Assembly: GCF_001189295.1 (NCBI RefSeq)
Contig: NZ_CP012159.1
Coordinates: 7,557,001-7,621,000, forward strand
Direction: 5' to 3'
Source of the DNA: Chondromyces crocatus
GTDB lineage: Bacteria; Myxococcota_A; Polyangia; Polyangiales; Polyangiaceae
DNA length: 64,000 bases
Positions 30,250 to 39,678 of the stretch are shown piece by piece. A program made the translations under genes and the position numbers. Under the pieces are notes generated by a model. That model did not search any database, was not told the origin of the DNA, and saw nothing but the letters and a program-made list of their open reading frames with translations. Within the stretch, counting starts at the first letter, position 1, and each line of letters starts with the position of its first letter.

Positions 30250-31618
30250 AAAGGGCACACCATGCCCTGTTCACCGCAATGGCGGTGAGGCTACGGCTCT
30301 CGAGAGGGAATCCTCGCTGGAGTTCCTCCCTGTGAACATCGACTGCGACCCCGCGGCCGCAAGACACACCTCTCCCCTGTCAGCGCACGCCGTTCAGGCG
30401 CACACCTCTCCCATTGCGACGATCCCACCTTGGCGAATGCCTGGTTGAATCGCCGCGCTCCCCCGTAGGAGCACTCGACCTCCGGTCTCTGATCCCTGGT
30501 TTACCCCTGTCACCCGTCGCCAGGTGGAGGAGAGAACCGAAGGCCAGAAACGCCGAAGGCCGCCTGGTTACCCGAGGCGGCCTTTCAAACGTCGTTCAGA
30601 CGCTGGATTCCGCCGCCTCTAGGAGCCCTTCCCCAGATTCCCGAGATCTTTCGCCTCGAACCGACGAAGATGCTCAGGCATGCTGGCTTCGGGCGCACCA
30701 GGCTTGCTGATGACCGGGCAAATGACGGCCGAACCTTCCAAACGGAAGGCTGAGGCGGTCATTGGCTCGTTCCAATAGCAGGTCATAATGCAGTGCCCGA
30801 TTGATTACCCTGCTTCAGATGCGCAGAGCAACAAAATAGTTCCCCGCTCGATCACTTTGTTCTTGGATCTGCGAATGCAACCTCTGCAGTTCAGGATCTC
30901 GAACGGAGGATTCTCCAGGGATCTCGCTGCACTTGCGCCGCGCGGCCGAGTGTTTCGAGGCTTGCGCACCCAGGCCCGGGCGTTTCCCCTCCCCCGCCTC
31001 ACCTGCTTGGCGCTTCGTCGAGGTGCATGTGCGAATCAGGAGGAGGATTCAGGAGCCTTCACGGTCCCGGCCCCGTGTCGGCTGTCCAGACCGCAGTCCG
31101 CCGGGGGAGAGAGTCGCACCGACGTGAACGGTACCGAGCTGTATCGGCCGGACTGGACCGCTCCGGCCGGACTGGCCCCTCTGCGACGAGAATGCCGACC
31201 TCGCGCGCCGAATGCCTCATGCGTCGAGTTCCCCACGCGCGTCGTTCGATCGACCGGAGCGAAGGGACCCAGGACGAGGCGGAGGCGTACCATCGGCGCC
31301 GCGTCGCTCCCGAGTTTTGTACCGAGCGTGGACTGCCGAGCTGTTCGCCAGCGCGACCGCGAGCAGAACACCTGGCACGCTCCCCGACACGACGGGCAGC
31401 ACCTGGATGATCATCCGCGGAGAGACGCCCGGCGCATCATGAATCGCGCCGGGCGCGAGTCCATGTGGCTCACAGAGCGACGACACGCGTGACGCGGAGA
31501 GGTGGAACGCCTCCGCTACGTCCTCACGCTTCTCGTTCCAGAGCGATCTGCCCCGAAATTCTGACCGAAGAAGCTCTCTTCTGCGGTCGACTTCGCAAAA
31601 GCTACGAAGAGATATGGG
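30250..31618 (-). other. Gene-free 1.4 kb upstream of tRNA-Lys(TTT)
   Basis: No gene I can support. Contains a third, diverged GC hairpin (30556-30584), another hairpin (CCTTCC/GGAAGG core, 30735-30752) and an AT-rich stretch at 30775-30870. That stretch could hold a third promoter (weak TTGCTC...TAATCA match on the minus strand). Confidence 0.5.
30556..30584. terminator. Leader hairpin C
   Basis: AAGGCCGCC/GGCGGCCTT with an 11-nt loop, followed by TTC on the plus strand. Related to hairpins A and B, including the conserved CGTTTC next to it on the minus strand. Confidence 0.45.
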
Positions 31619-31693
31619 CGTCCCCAGCGGGATTCGAACCCGCGTAACAGCCTTGAAAGGGCTGGGTCCTGGGCCGGGCTAGACGATGGGGAC
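31619..31693 (-). tRNA. tRNA-Glu (TTC), second copy
   Basis: Acceptor GTCCCCA/TGGGGAC, anticodon stem CAGCC/GGCTG with loop CTTTCAA, T arm GCGGG-TTCGAAT-CCCGC, discriminator G. Canonical; the upstream-most gene of the array. Confidence 0.95.
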
Positions 31694-32013
31694 GGGCCGG
31701 ACGCGGCGGAACCTAGCCGCCACCGCGCAGCAACGCAAGACCTTGAAGAGAGAACCGAAACGATCACGTGTTCCCGCTTCCCACGCCCCCCTCCTCGCCA
31801 CCACAGGACGTGAGGTCGCTCCGGAGCCCGCTCCTGAGGTGACCGCAGCGGAAAAGTCGATCCCCTCGCGGCTTTTCTTCAGGCGCCCTCGGAACACGGG
31901 AACTTCGCCGACCCCTCCAGTTCCAAGGAAGGCCTGTCCGGCGCAGGACGCCTCGGCGCGGACCGCGCCTGGCAGCCGCCTCGACGATGGTTCCCTCTGG
32001 CCAGGAGCCGACC

Positions 32014-33120
32014 ATGCAGCCATCCACCCACGCTCAAGCCTCCCTGGACGCTCCGGTGTCCCCTGCTTTGCCGTCGCTGACGACCTTCACGCCCTCATCT
32101 GCTGACCCCTCGTCCGCGGCGGCGCTCCTCTCCGGATTCTCTCCTCATGTTCCCGGGCCGCGCTTCCACCTCGTCCTTCCCTTCACCGTGCTCGGTGTCG
32201 CTGGCGGATGGATGGCCGCGGACTTCTTCCGGGTCGGCGCCCTCGAACACATGGATGCGGGGCTCCGCCCCTCCCTCGTGGCCATCGCGGCCCTGGCCTC
32301 GTCGCTCCTCGGCCTCTTGCTTCAGCCGGTCACCCGCTGGCCAGGGTGGAGGGCGACGGTCGTGGCCACGGCGAGCGTCCTTCTCGCGGGCATGCTTGCT
32401 GGTGGGTTCGTCGGCGTGATGACCTGGTCGCGGTACGGTCTGGGGGAAGGCGCGGCCAGCGGGTTCTGGTGTGGGGTCGCGTTTTTGCCAGGGTTCGCGG
32501 CGATCTTGATGGCAGCGCGACGTCTGGACAGAGCGCGCCCTGGTTCACTGGTGCATGGCGCGGACAGGCGCGCCGTCTGGCTCGCCGTCTCGGCAGCCGT
32601 GGCCATGGGGACGCTGGCGGCACTCCCGGACTGGACCTTCATCCCCGGGATGGGTCGACCCGAGCTCGGTGTTTCTCGCTGGCTCGGCGTGACCTCGGTC
32701 GTCGTCATCGGCGTCCTGCTCCTCTCGAATGGCGTCGGCGTCATCCGGGCCCACCGGGCGGCAGGCAAGCTGCGCGACATGCGTACCTGCGCGCCCAATG
32801 ACCCGAGCCTCTCATGGGCACGACGTCAGCTCGACCTCGGTCTCGGCCACGAGGCCGCGGCTTCGGTGATGCCGTCCGCCGGGATTTACCGCGAGCATGA
32901 CCGCATCATGGAGGTGGTTCGTGGCGATCCGGCGCGCGCAGGGCAAGCACTCCTCGGATCCTTGGGACTGTCCGCGGCTGCCCTCGCGTGCGGCGTCGCC
33001 TGTCTCGTCGCCACCGCCTCGCACAGCGCGTTCGCAGCAGCAGCGCCGAAGCGATCCCTCTCGGAGATCCCCCTCTCCGGCGGTGATGTCTCTGCTGCCC
33101 CGAGGTCGTCACCCCGGTGA
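32014..33120 (+). CDS. Multi-pass membrane protein of unknown function
   Basis: 368 residues from the ATG at 32014 (CAGGAG upstream). After a Ser/Pro-rich N-terminal tail there are about seven hydrophobic segments (for example HLVLPFTVLGVAGGWMAADF; VVATASVLLAGMLAGGFVGV; LGVTSVVVIGVLLLSNGVGV; ALACGVACLVATASHSAFA). A cytoplasmic-type loop holds CAPNDPSLSWARRQLDLGLG, reminiscent of small membrane proteins that carry a Cys-x-Pro-Asn-Asp stretch. No family recognised. The next gene also encodes a small membrane protein on the same strand. Confidence 0.8.
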   Translation: MQPSTHAQASLDAPVSPALPSLTTFTPSSADPSSAAALLSGFSPHVPGPRFHLVLPFTVLGVAGGWMAADFFRVGALEHMDAGLRPSLVAIAALASSLLGLLLQPVTRWPGWRATVVATASVLLAGMLAGGFVGVMTWSRYGLGEGAASGFWCGVAFLPGFAAILMAARRLDRARPGSLVHGADRRAVWLAVSAAVAMGTLAALPDWTFIPGMGRPELGVSRWLGVTSVVVIGVLLLSNGVGVIRAHRAAGKLRDMRTCAPNDPSLSWARRQLDLGLGHEAAASVMPSAGIYREHDRIMEVVRGDPARAGQALLGSLGLSAAALACGVACLVATASHSAFAAAAPKRSLSEIPLSGGDVSAAPRSSPR

Positions 33121-33205
33121 TCGGGTCCGTCGTCTCCTCGACATGACCGTCCCCTGCCCCGCTCGCCCTCGCCGCTCGCCCTCGTAACGTGTCAGGGAGC
33201 GTCGC

Positions 33206-33571
33206 ATGCTCGACTCCCTGTCGGACGCCCAGAAGGCCAGAGGGGGCGGGCTCCTGCTCACCGGGATTGGCGTCTGGTTCCTCAAGATGGGCCTCTTCGA
33301 CGTCCTCCGTGAAGCCGAGATGGGAACAGCTTCCATCAGGACATCGGGCAAAGCGCTGTTCGTCGCGCCAGCGTTTCTCCTCTTCGGATTGCTGCTGGTC
33401 GTCACCGGGGCGCCAGGAGATGGCACGACGGGCATCGGGCGTCACTTCGTCCGGCCCGCGGACAGAAAATTGACGTCGTTCGGCTGGCTGCTCACAGCGG
33501 TGGCGTTCGCTCCTGGCCTGGGCCTTTACATCTGGCTCAAGCAACGGCTGCAGGAACTCGGCTACGAGTAA
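33206..33571 (+). CDS. Small membrane protein
   Basis: 121 residues with three hydrophobic segments (GGGLLLTGIGVWFLKMGLF; FVAPAFLLFGLLLVVTGAPG; FGWLLTAVAFAPGLGLYIWL). GGGAG lies upstream of the ATG. It sits 85 bp downstream of a larger membrane protein on the same strand and may be co-transcribed. No known domain. Confidence 0.75.
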   Translation: MLDSLSDAQKARGGGLLLTGIGVWFLKMGLFDVLREAEMGTASIRTSGKALFVAPAFLLFGLLLVVTGAPGDGTTGIGRHFVRPADRKLTSFGWLLTAVAFAPGLGLYIWLKQRLQELGYE

Positions 33572-33770
33572 ATAGATCACCCGAAGGTGCCCACCCCCTT
33601 CAATCTTCCGCTCACTGGCACCGTGCCCGAGCATCGAACGCAGCTCCTGCGTGCCCCGAAGATTTCACTTCTGCTCCCCATCGACGTCGCGTCTCGCCGG
33701 CCCACCAGACTGAACACGTCGCTCCAGAAGCGACACGTGACCTGTCGCCTGGCCGGGGTACACTCCGCAG

Positions 33771-34109
33771 GTGCGCCCGCGCGACAGTCGCTACGAGCAG
33801 GTCGATCCTCAACACCGCATCGAGTACCGCGACCCCGAGGATTTCGATCGGATCGCTTTTGCCATGCGCGCGCTCGATCGGCTGCGGCCCAAGCGACTGA
33901 CCGTGGCCGTCTACAAAGCCGTGGCCTCGATTCGCATCGAACAATGGAGCGATCTGCGCCGTGAAGGTGCGAGCTGCGCCATCGTCGGCATCCCTCCGCA
34001 AGCAAGCCGTGAGCACATCGCATATGCGCTGGCAGAGCTCGCGGGGGTCGCCTCGGTCCCCTACACGGTCCAGATGCTGCTCGCCGAGGAACGACGCCCA
34101 CGAGCTTGA
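33771..34109 (+). CDS. Hypothetical protein
   Basis: 112 residues from a GTG at 33771. Soluble, charged (RPRDSRYEQVDPQHRIEYRDPEDFDRIAFAMR split here: RDPEDFDRIAFAMRALDRL is the clearest part), with no signal peptide. Family not recognised; the alternative is a chance frame, but its codon use looks coding. Confidence 0.5.
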   Translation: MRPRDSRYEQVDPQHRIEYRDPEDFDRIAFAMRALDRLRPKRLTVAVYKAVASIRIEQWSDLRREGASCAIVGIPPQASREHIAYALAELAGVASVPYTVQMLLAEERRPRA

Positions 34110-34178
34110 GGTGACGACACCTCGAAAGAGACAACGTGAGGGCGTCGGTGACCGTGCGCTCGTCAGGGCACGTGTCGA

Positions 34179-35264
34179 CTACCGGGCCAGGGGACTCACG
34201 TTCCCATCAGCCGAAATCACGACCGAGCGACCTCCGGTCTGCACGCGCACGACACCTCCGCCAGCGGACGTCGCCACCACGCGAGCGGCCTTCTGCGCAG
34301 GCGCCGGGCCGACCCGGTGGGGCGCCCCCCAGGCAGCGCTCCCGCGCCCGTCGTAGCGCATCGCCAGGAGCACCGACGAGCTGGTCCCGTGCAGCGCCCC
34401 GACCTGGAGCAGCACGAGCCCATCTCCGTCTGGCGCGATGCTCACGGGCGCTCCCGTCATCGACTGCCAGGGCAGGAACACCCCGGCTCGCCCCCAGGCC
34501 CGCCCGCCCTGACGATCGATGATCTGCGTCCGGGCCCCTTCTTCGCCAGCGACGGCCAACACCATCCCGTGACCAGGCCAGTGCGCGGCCGAGAGCGCAG
34601 CGCATCCACCTGCGTCGACGACCTCGTAGTCAGCCACGATCCCACCGTCGGCGTCCCAGTGCCGCAGCGCCGCGAGCTTTCCCTCCGGATCGCAGAACGC
34701 GAGGGCCACCCCGCCCTCGGCCGCGCTCAGGATTGCCATCTCGTGCACGCCGGGGAACACGCCCACGAGGGGCATCTCCTTGGTCCAGGCGCGCCCGCCA
34801 TCCGCCTCGAGCACCAGCACCAGCGGCTCGCGTGCCTCCGGAGGTCCGAGGATCAGCAGCGCCTCTCTCCCTGCCGGGAGCTTCACCGTCTGCACCTCCA
34901 GCGGCCACGGGGGTTTGTCGCCGTACTGAGTGGTCAGCGTCTCTTTGTGACGCAGCAACCTCACGTCGTCCGCGAGGCGCCGCAGCATCACCCGCCGCGC
35001 TTCCGCCGACGGAGTCGCCTCCTCGTCATCCTGCGCGGGAGGTTCGGCCCGCTGGAGCGCCTCCTCGCCGCCAGCAGGCTTCTCCCTTGCAGCGGGCTCG
35101 TCCCCCTGGACACGCTCGCCATCATGGCTCTCGGCGTGGGCCGCCGTGTCCCCCGGGGCGGCTGCATCCTGGGGCTCCGCTCCCGTCCGGCTGCATCCAC
35201 CGAGGGAGGCGACGATAAGGACCCTCGTTGCCCACCTCGCACCGTACCGTTCTGGTCCAAGCAC
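34179..35264 (-). CDS. Putative lipoprotein
   Basis: 361 residues. The N-terminus is a lipoprotein signal (TRVLIVASLGGC, Cys about 24), followed by an acidic low-complexity linker of about 65 residues and a repetitive all-beta-looking domain (AREALLILGPPEAREPLVLVL; GGVALAFCDPEGKLAALR; RGGRAWGRAG-type segments) that could be a beta-propeller. It would sit in an envelope membrane. Its first 277 bp overlap the 3' end of the MFS reading frame upstream; see findings. Confidence 0.65.
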   Translation of the reverse strand: MLGPERYGARWATRVLIVASLGGCSRTGAEPQDAAAPGDTAAHAESHDGERVQGDEPAAREKPAGGEEALQRAEPPAQDDEEATPSAEARRVMLRRLADDVRLLRHKETLTTQYGDKPPWPLEVQTVKLPAGREALLILGPPEAREPLVLVLEADGGRAWTKEMPLVGVFPGVHEMAILSAAEGGVALAFCDPEGKLAALRHWDADGGIVADYEVVDAGGCAALSAAHWPGHGMVLAVAGEEGARTQIIDRQGGRAWGRAGVFLPWQSMTGAPVSIAPDGDGLVLLQVGALHGTSSSVLLAMRYDGRGSAAWGAPHRVGPAPAQKAARVVATSAGGGVVRVQTGGRSVVISADGNVSPLAR

Positions 35265-36682
35265 GGGGGAGGATCATAGGCCGGCTCGCTGGAGGGGCAA
35301 GGCGCGGGTTGCCGAGCCTGCCGCAGGCTCGCCACGTCGGTGGAGGGGCCGAGGCGTGAGCTTCCGGCCGCTTCTGGCGACACCACGAGCCCCGTCTCGG
35401 CCCCTCCTCGGGCGGCTGCATCCTCGGAGGGCACCACCTCGGGAGGCATCTGCTCGACGGGCCCTGCCTCCAGCGCCACGGTGTCTGCCTGCAGCGATGT
35501 CTGCCTGGGAATCTTCGCGGTCGCGGTCCCGAAGATCAGGGCCGCCATCACGCCGACGGCCAGCGCGCAGGGCCACAGCACCTGAGGACCGAAGTGGTTC
35601 AGCACGAGCAGGCCAGCGGAGGGGCCGAGCATGAACGAGAGCCCCGTGGTGGTGCTGTGCAGCCCCATGTACTCGCCCATGCGCCCCACGGGTGCCCGCT
35701 CGGCGATGGCGGCGGTCGCGGCAGGCGTGAGGATCATCTCACCGAAGGTCCACACCGCCACGCTCAGGGCGAGCGTGAAGGGCCCGTCCGCCAGCGCCAG
35801 CGCGCCGAAACCGCCGCCGAGCAGCGTCGCCCCGAGGCCAAGGGCCCACACGTGCCGCCAGTGCGCCGTGGCGCTGTTGAGCGGGAGCTCGAGGAAGACG
35901 ATGAGCAGCGTGTTGACCGTGATCAGCGCGCCGAACGAGTAGCCGGGCATCTCGAGATGCCGCACGAGATAGAGCGGCAATGTCGAGTCGAACTGGAAGA
36001 AGATCATCCCCGTGAGCAGCACCCCGACGAGCAGCGCGAGCAGGATCGGATCGCGAGAGGCAGGTCCCCCCGCCAGACTCGGAGGGACGTCGTCCATCTG
36101 CACGCCACGGCTGCGGTGCCGCAGGGGAGACACGAAGACCAGCAGCGCCGTGAGCAGGCTGGTGGCGCCCTCGACGAGGAAGAGGGAAGGGAACCACAGC
36201 TCGGAGAGCACACCGCCGACGATGGGACCGATGCTCATCCCGAGGTTCGCTGCCAGGCGTGCGAAGGCATAGGCCGGCTTGCGGCGGTCGCGCGGGGCGA
36301 GCGCCGTCACCACGACCAGGCTGGCTGGTCGGAATGCCTCGGCCGTGGCAGCGAGCGCGAACGTCACGACCGCCAGCGCGGTGATGGTGCGGAGGAGCGG
36401 GTAGGCGAGCAACAAGCCACCCGACGCCAGCATCGAGCCGATCAGGATGCTGCCAGGACCGATGCGATCGCACAGCCGTCCAGCCGCCGTCGCGCCGAGC
36501 AACGCGCCGGCGCCATAGGATCCCAGCATGAGGCCGGCGACGGCCGTGTCATGACCGAGATGACGGATGAGGTACAGCGACAGAAACGGTACGGCCATGC
36601 TCCCGATCCGGTTGACCAGGATGGCAGCCGCCAAGATCCAGAGATCCCGCGGCATACCGCGCATCTCACGCCACGGATTCAT
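34988..36682 (-). CDS. MFS transporter
   Basis: Major facilitator superfamily exporter of about 400 residues with 12 predicted helices, starting at the ATG 36682 (GGAGGT 6 nt upstream). The loop GRLCDRIGPGSILIGS matches the conserved MFS motif between helices 2 and 3; another is LAPRDRRKPAYAFARLAANLG. After the last helix (about residue 405) the frame runs on for about 160 polar, Arg/Pro-rich residues with no family character, overlapping the start of the next gene. The real C-terminus may be shorter if a stop was lost. Substrate unknown. Confidence 0.85.
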   Translation of the reverse strand: MNPWREMRGMPRDLWILAAAILVNRIGSMAVPFLSLYLIRHLGHDTAVAGLMLGSYGAGALLGATAAGRLCDRIGPGSILIGSMLASGGLLLAYPLLRTITALAVVTFALAATAEAFRPASLVVVTALAPRDRRKPAYAFARLAANLGMSIGPIVGGVLSELWFPSLFLVEGATSLLTALLVFVSPLRHRSRGVQMDDVPPSLAGGPASRDPILLALLVGVLLTGMIFFQFDSTLPLYLVRHLEMPGYSFGALITVNTLLIVFLELPLNSATAHWRHVWALGLGATLLGGGFGALALADGPFTLALSVAVWTFGEMILTPAATAAIAERAPVGRMGEYMGLHSTTTGLSFMLGPSAGLLVLNHFGPQVLWPCALAVGVMAALIFGTATAKIPRQTSLQADTVALEAGPVEQMPPEVVPSEDAAARGGAETGLVVSPEAAGSSRLGPSTDVASLRQARQPAPCPSSEPAYDPPPCLDQNGTVRGGQRGSLSSPPSVDAAGRERSPRMQPPRGTRRPTPRAMMASVSRGTSPLQGRSLLAARRRSSGPNLPRRMTRRRLRRRKRGG

Positions 36683-36745
36683 TGGGACCTCCAAGACTTC
36701 ACGGGTCCTTGCTTCGCTTGTAGCAGGCCCGTCGCGGCGGTGTCT

Positions 36746-37372
36746 TCAGCCCTGGACGCGGCCCTCTTCGAGACGGACGTGTCGTGCGCCGATCGCATCA
36801 GCGAAGGAAAAATCGTGCGTCGCCACGAGCACCATGGCGCCCTGAGCAGCGCGCTCGCGCAGCAGCGCGATCAGCATGGTCAGCCCAGCTGGATCGAGTC
36901 CGTTCGTGGGTTCATCGAGCACGAGCAACGTGGGGTCGCCAACCAGGGCAGCCGCGAGGCACGCGCGCCGCCGCTGGCCGAGCGAGAGGCTGCCCATGCG
37001 CAGATCGAGAGTCGAACGCGCTCCGACGCGGTCGAGCACGGCTCCTTCGAGCGATGGGGCGCGCTTGAGCGCTGCGACCAGCGCGAGCAGCTCGCGCACG
37101 GAAAGGTGCGGCGGGGCAGCGGCCGCCTCGGGCAGGTAGCCGAGACCTGCGCGTGCGGGGGCGTCTCGGCCCAGGAGCGACGTGCCGTGCAGCACCACGG
37201 TGCCGGCCTCGGGCTCGATGAGGCCGGCGACCACTGAGAGCAGCGTCGATTTGCCCACGCCATTGGTGCCGACGAGCGCCACCCGCTCACCCGGCTCGAT
37301 GCCGAGTTCCACGCCCCGGAGCACCTCACGGCCGCCAAAACGTTTGTGAAGCCCCTCGATGCGCAGGCTCAT
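36746..37372 (-). CDS. ABC transporter ATP-binding protein
   Basis: 208 residues from the ATG at 37372 (the open frame extends further upstream but not as this domain). Walker A GTNGVGKST (residues 37-45), signature-like SLSLGQRRRACLAAAL, Walker B TLLVLDEPTNGLDPAG, switch His in VATHD. Pairs with the membrane protein just upstream, whose stop overlaps this start by 4 bp. Exporter-type pair of the CcmA/NatA size class; substrate unknown. Confidence 0.92.
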   Translation of the reverse strand: MSLRIEGLHKRFGGREVLRGVELGIEPGERVALVGTNGVGKSTLLSVVAGLIEPEAGTVVLHGTSLLGRDAPARAGLGYLPEAAAAPPHLSVRELLALVAALKRAPSLEGAVLDRVGARSTLDLRMGSLSLGQRRRACLAAALVGDPTLLVLDEPTNGLDPAGLTMLIALLRERAAQGAMVLVATHDFSFADAIGARHVRLEEGRVQG

Positions 37373-38634
37373 CGCGCCGTGCCTCCTGAATTTCGCGCGC
37401 AGCGCGGCGGAGGAAGCACCGCAGCCTTTCGCGCCGAGAGCGCGGCGAGGGCGATGCTCAGCCCGGCGATGGGCACGATCGCCACCTCTCCGAGCCAGCC
37501 AGCCAAGGAAACCGTGAGCCCTGAGAGCAGCAGGACGCGGATCGAGCCCACGCGATCCCGACGCGGTCCTGCGACGAGCGCCTCCCGCGCGTGCCACACT
37601 GCCATCACGCCGAGCGAAGCCCCCCAGAGGGTGCTCTCCACCACGAGCCTCACGACCAGCGTAGGGCTCGCTCCGAGGCCGAAGGCCGTCAGCCCGCCGT
37701 GGGCCCATCCGAGCAGCGCGCCTCCGACGCCCGACGCTCCAGCCGCACCGCGGGTGCGCAGGCCACCGGAAACCCCGAGGGCGTCGAGCAGCCAGGCCTG
37801 CGCTTGCTCCGCCCGCAGCACGGCAGCACCGATCCCGGCCCCCCCGACCGCGAGGGTCACTCCCGCGATCTGCAGCGACAGGGCGCACCGTTCTGCCGGC
37901 ACCTCCACGTCATGCCCCCGGATCGCGAACGGTGTGACGAGCCCGCCGAGCAGCGCGAGCACCATGCCCCGCAGGAGTACCCCTGGCTCGGCCCGACGTG
38001 CCACCCGGAGCAGCGCCACCGCGAGCGCGGCCGGCGCCCAGTGCGGGAGCCCCCCCCCTCGAGCGCTCGACGTCCGCTCGGGTGCGCGTCGCCACGCAGC
38101 CATCACACCCAAGGGTGCCACGAGCGCGGCGAGCGGCGCCGAGGCCTCACCCGGCAGCGCGGCGACCACCACCAGCACCACGGCCGCAGCGAGCTCCGTC
38201 AGCCGAGAAGAGCGCGCAAGGAGCAGGCCGTGCAGACCGACGGCCACGGCCAGCGCCCCCATCCCGGCGAGCCCCCCCTCGCCCCTGCCCCACAGCACGC
38301 CCCAGGGCGCGTGGATCACCGCCAGGTGCAGCCCGGTGATCCCCAGGAAGACCCCTCGGTGCACCGGAAGCGCCCGCAGAAGGAGCGCCTCGGGCAGCTC
38401 CACCACCGCCCGTGCCACGTGCGCCGTGAGGAGCAGCCACATGGAGAGCAACCCCAGCGCCAGGGCCGGAGAAGCCTGCGCAGCGCGGGTCACGGTCTCG
38501 GCGCGGAGGCCGTTCGGTCCGAACAGCACGGGGAGCACCAGCAAGAGACCGAGGTACAGCGGTACGGCGCTCGGCGCGGCGGCACGCGCCGCCGTCGTCG
38601 TCAGCACCCGGAAGAGCAGCAGATGCGCGCTCAC
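37369..38634 (-). CDS. ABC transporter membrane subunit (predicted)
   Basis: 421 residues, strongly hydrophobic, with about ten transmembrane segments (YLGLLLVLPVLFGPN; AALVLVVVAALP-like stretches; LLLSGLTVSLAGWLGEV). No conserved permease motif recognised, but the 4-bp overlap with the ATPase gene makes it the likely membrane partner. Confidence 0.7.
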   Translation of the reverse strand: MSAHLLLFRVLTTTAARAAAPSAVPLYLGLLLVLPVLFGPNGLRAETVTRAAQASPALALGLLSMWLLLTAHVARAVVELPEALLLRALPVHRGVFLGITGLHLAVIHAPWGVLWGRGEGGLAGMGALAVAVGLHGLLLARSSRLTELAAAVVLVVVAALPGEASAPLAALVAPLGVMAAWRRAPERTSSARGGGLPHWAPAALAVALLRVARRAEPGVLLRGMVLALLGGLVTPFAIRGHDVEVPAERCALSLQIAGVTLAVGGAGIGAAVLRAEQAQAWLLDALGVSGGLRTRGAAGASGVGGALLGWAHGGLTAFGLGASPTLVVRLVVESTLWGASLGVMAVWHAREALVAGPRRDRVGSIRVLLLSGLTVSLAGWLGEVAIVPIAGLSIALAALSARKAAVLPPPRCARNSGGTAR

Positions 38635-39678
38635 GCCGGCTCAGCGCATGCGGCCGAGGCGGCGAAGCCCGGCCCCATCCGATGACCCGAGCGACGCCCC
38701 CTCCAGGAGCCGGACGCCACGAGCCTGCCGAAGTCACGCGAACGCATCGAGCACCGTCTTCCGCTTCCGCCGATCCCTGAACTTACCACACGGCATCCCT
38801 CCCCTCGGATGCAGGGGCTTCCGTTTCACCAGCGTTCACGCATCGACGAACCAGATCGCCAAGGATGAAGCGCCTCGAGCCTCGCCGAAGCGCACACTTC
38901 CAGGTGGCCGAGCCTCCACGCATCTGCTCCGTTCGACGCCTGGACGCTGCCTCTGCCCCTGCCCCACCTCACGGCAGGCCCCCCCGCCACGGTGCGTGAC
39001 GGCACAGCGCACACGCCCTCAGGTCCGCGACGCGAGCTGGCTCACCGCGGCGCCTTGCACCGCTGAATCGAGCCCAAATTCAAACAATTACCGCTAGTTG
39101 GATCGGATCCCGATAACTTCAACCACTGCGGGAACCATCTCGCTCAAGCGCTCAGATCAGGGCGAATCCACAAGTTCAAGTCGATGGATCTTCTTCGGTT
39201 TTTCGACGAACCGCCGGCAGAGAGCGTCGCTCCATTCAATGGATTGAACCGGCCGTCTCCCTGCCCCTACGTTCAGCGGGCCAGATTCCCGTTCAAAAAC
39301 CTCGAAACAACTACCGAGAATCAAGCTAACCACATGAAATTAAACAACTAACAAATCGGATCAACACCGATCCGCCATGACGGCTTGCGGACGTGAAAGC
39401 TTGCCCCCCAGCGCCCCCCGCAACGATGGAAGCCAGCACTCCGTGAAGGGCTCATCGCCTTCGCGTGGGTCTCCCGCTCCAACCACCAGGGCGCCTCCAG
39501 CAGCCCTGGCTCCGCGGCACCGCGCGCACGGGAGCGCTGTCCTCCTTCACGCACGCCGACGTTCGCCTGAGGCCAGGGCCTCGGTCAACTTACTGACAGC
39601 GCCTTGCAGCTCACCGACAGCACCCCGCCACCGGACGACGGGGAGCGAGTTCGGCGGCAAGCTCGACGCCGTCGAGGG
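38635..39678. other. Gene-poor 1 kb with an AT-rich island
   Basis: No supported gene. Bases 39060-39380 are clearly AT-richer than the surroundings (runs such as AAATTAAACAACTAACAAAT), a composition seen elsewhere in this window only at promoters of the tRNA region. Possible horizontally acquired remnant or regulatory region. Confidence 0.5.

Noticed and set aside
31100-31200. Possible degenerate tRNA (GGTTCGA-like fragments)
   Set aside because: No acceptor or T arm could be formed.
30250-31618. Possible genes in the gap upstream of tRNA-Lys(TTT)
   Set aside because: Frames found there show no motif, no ribosome site and shadow-like composition.
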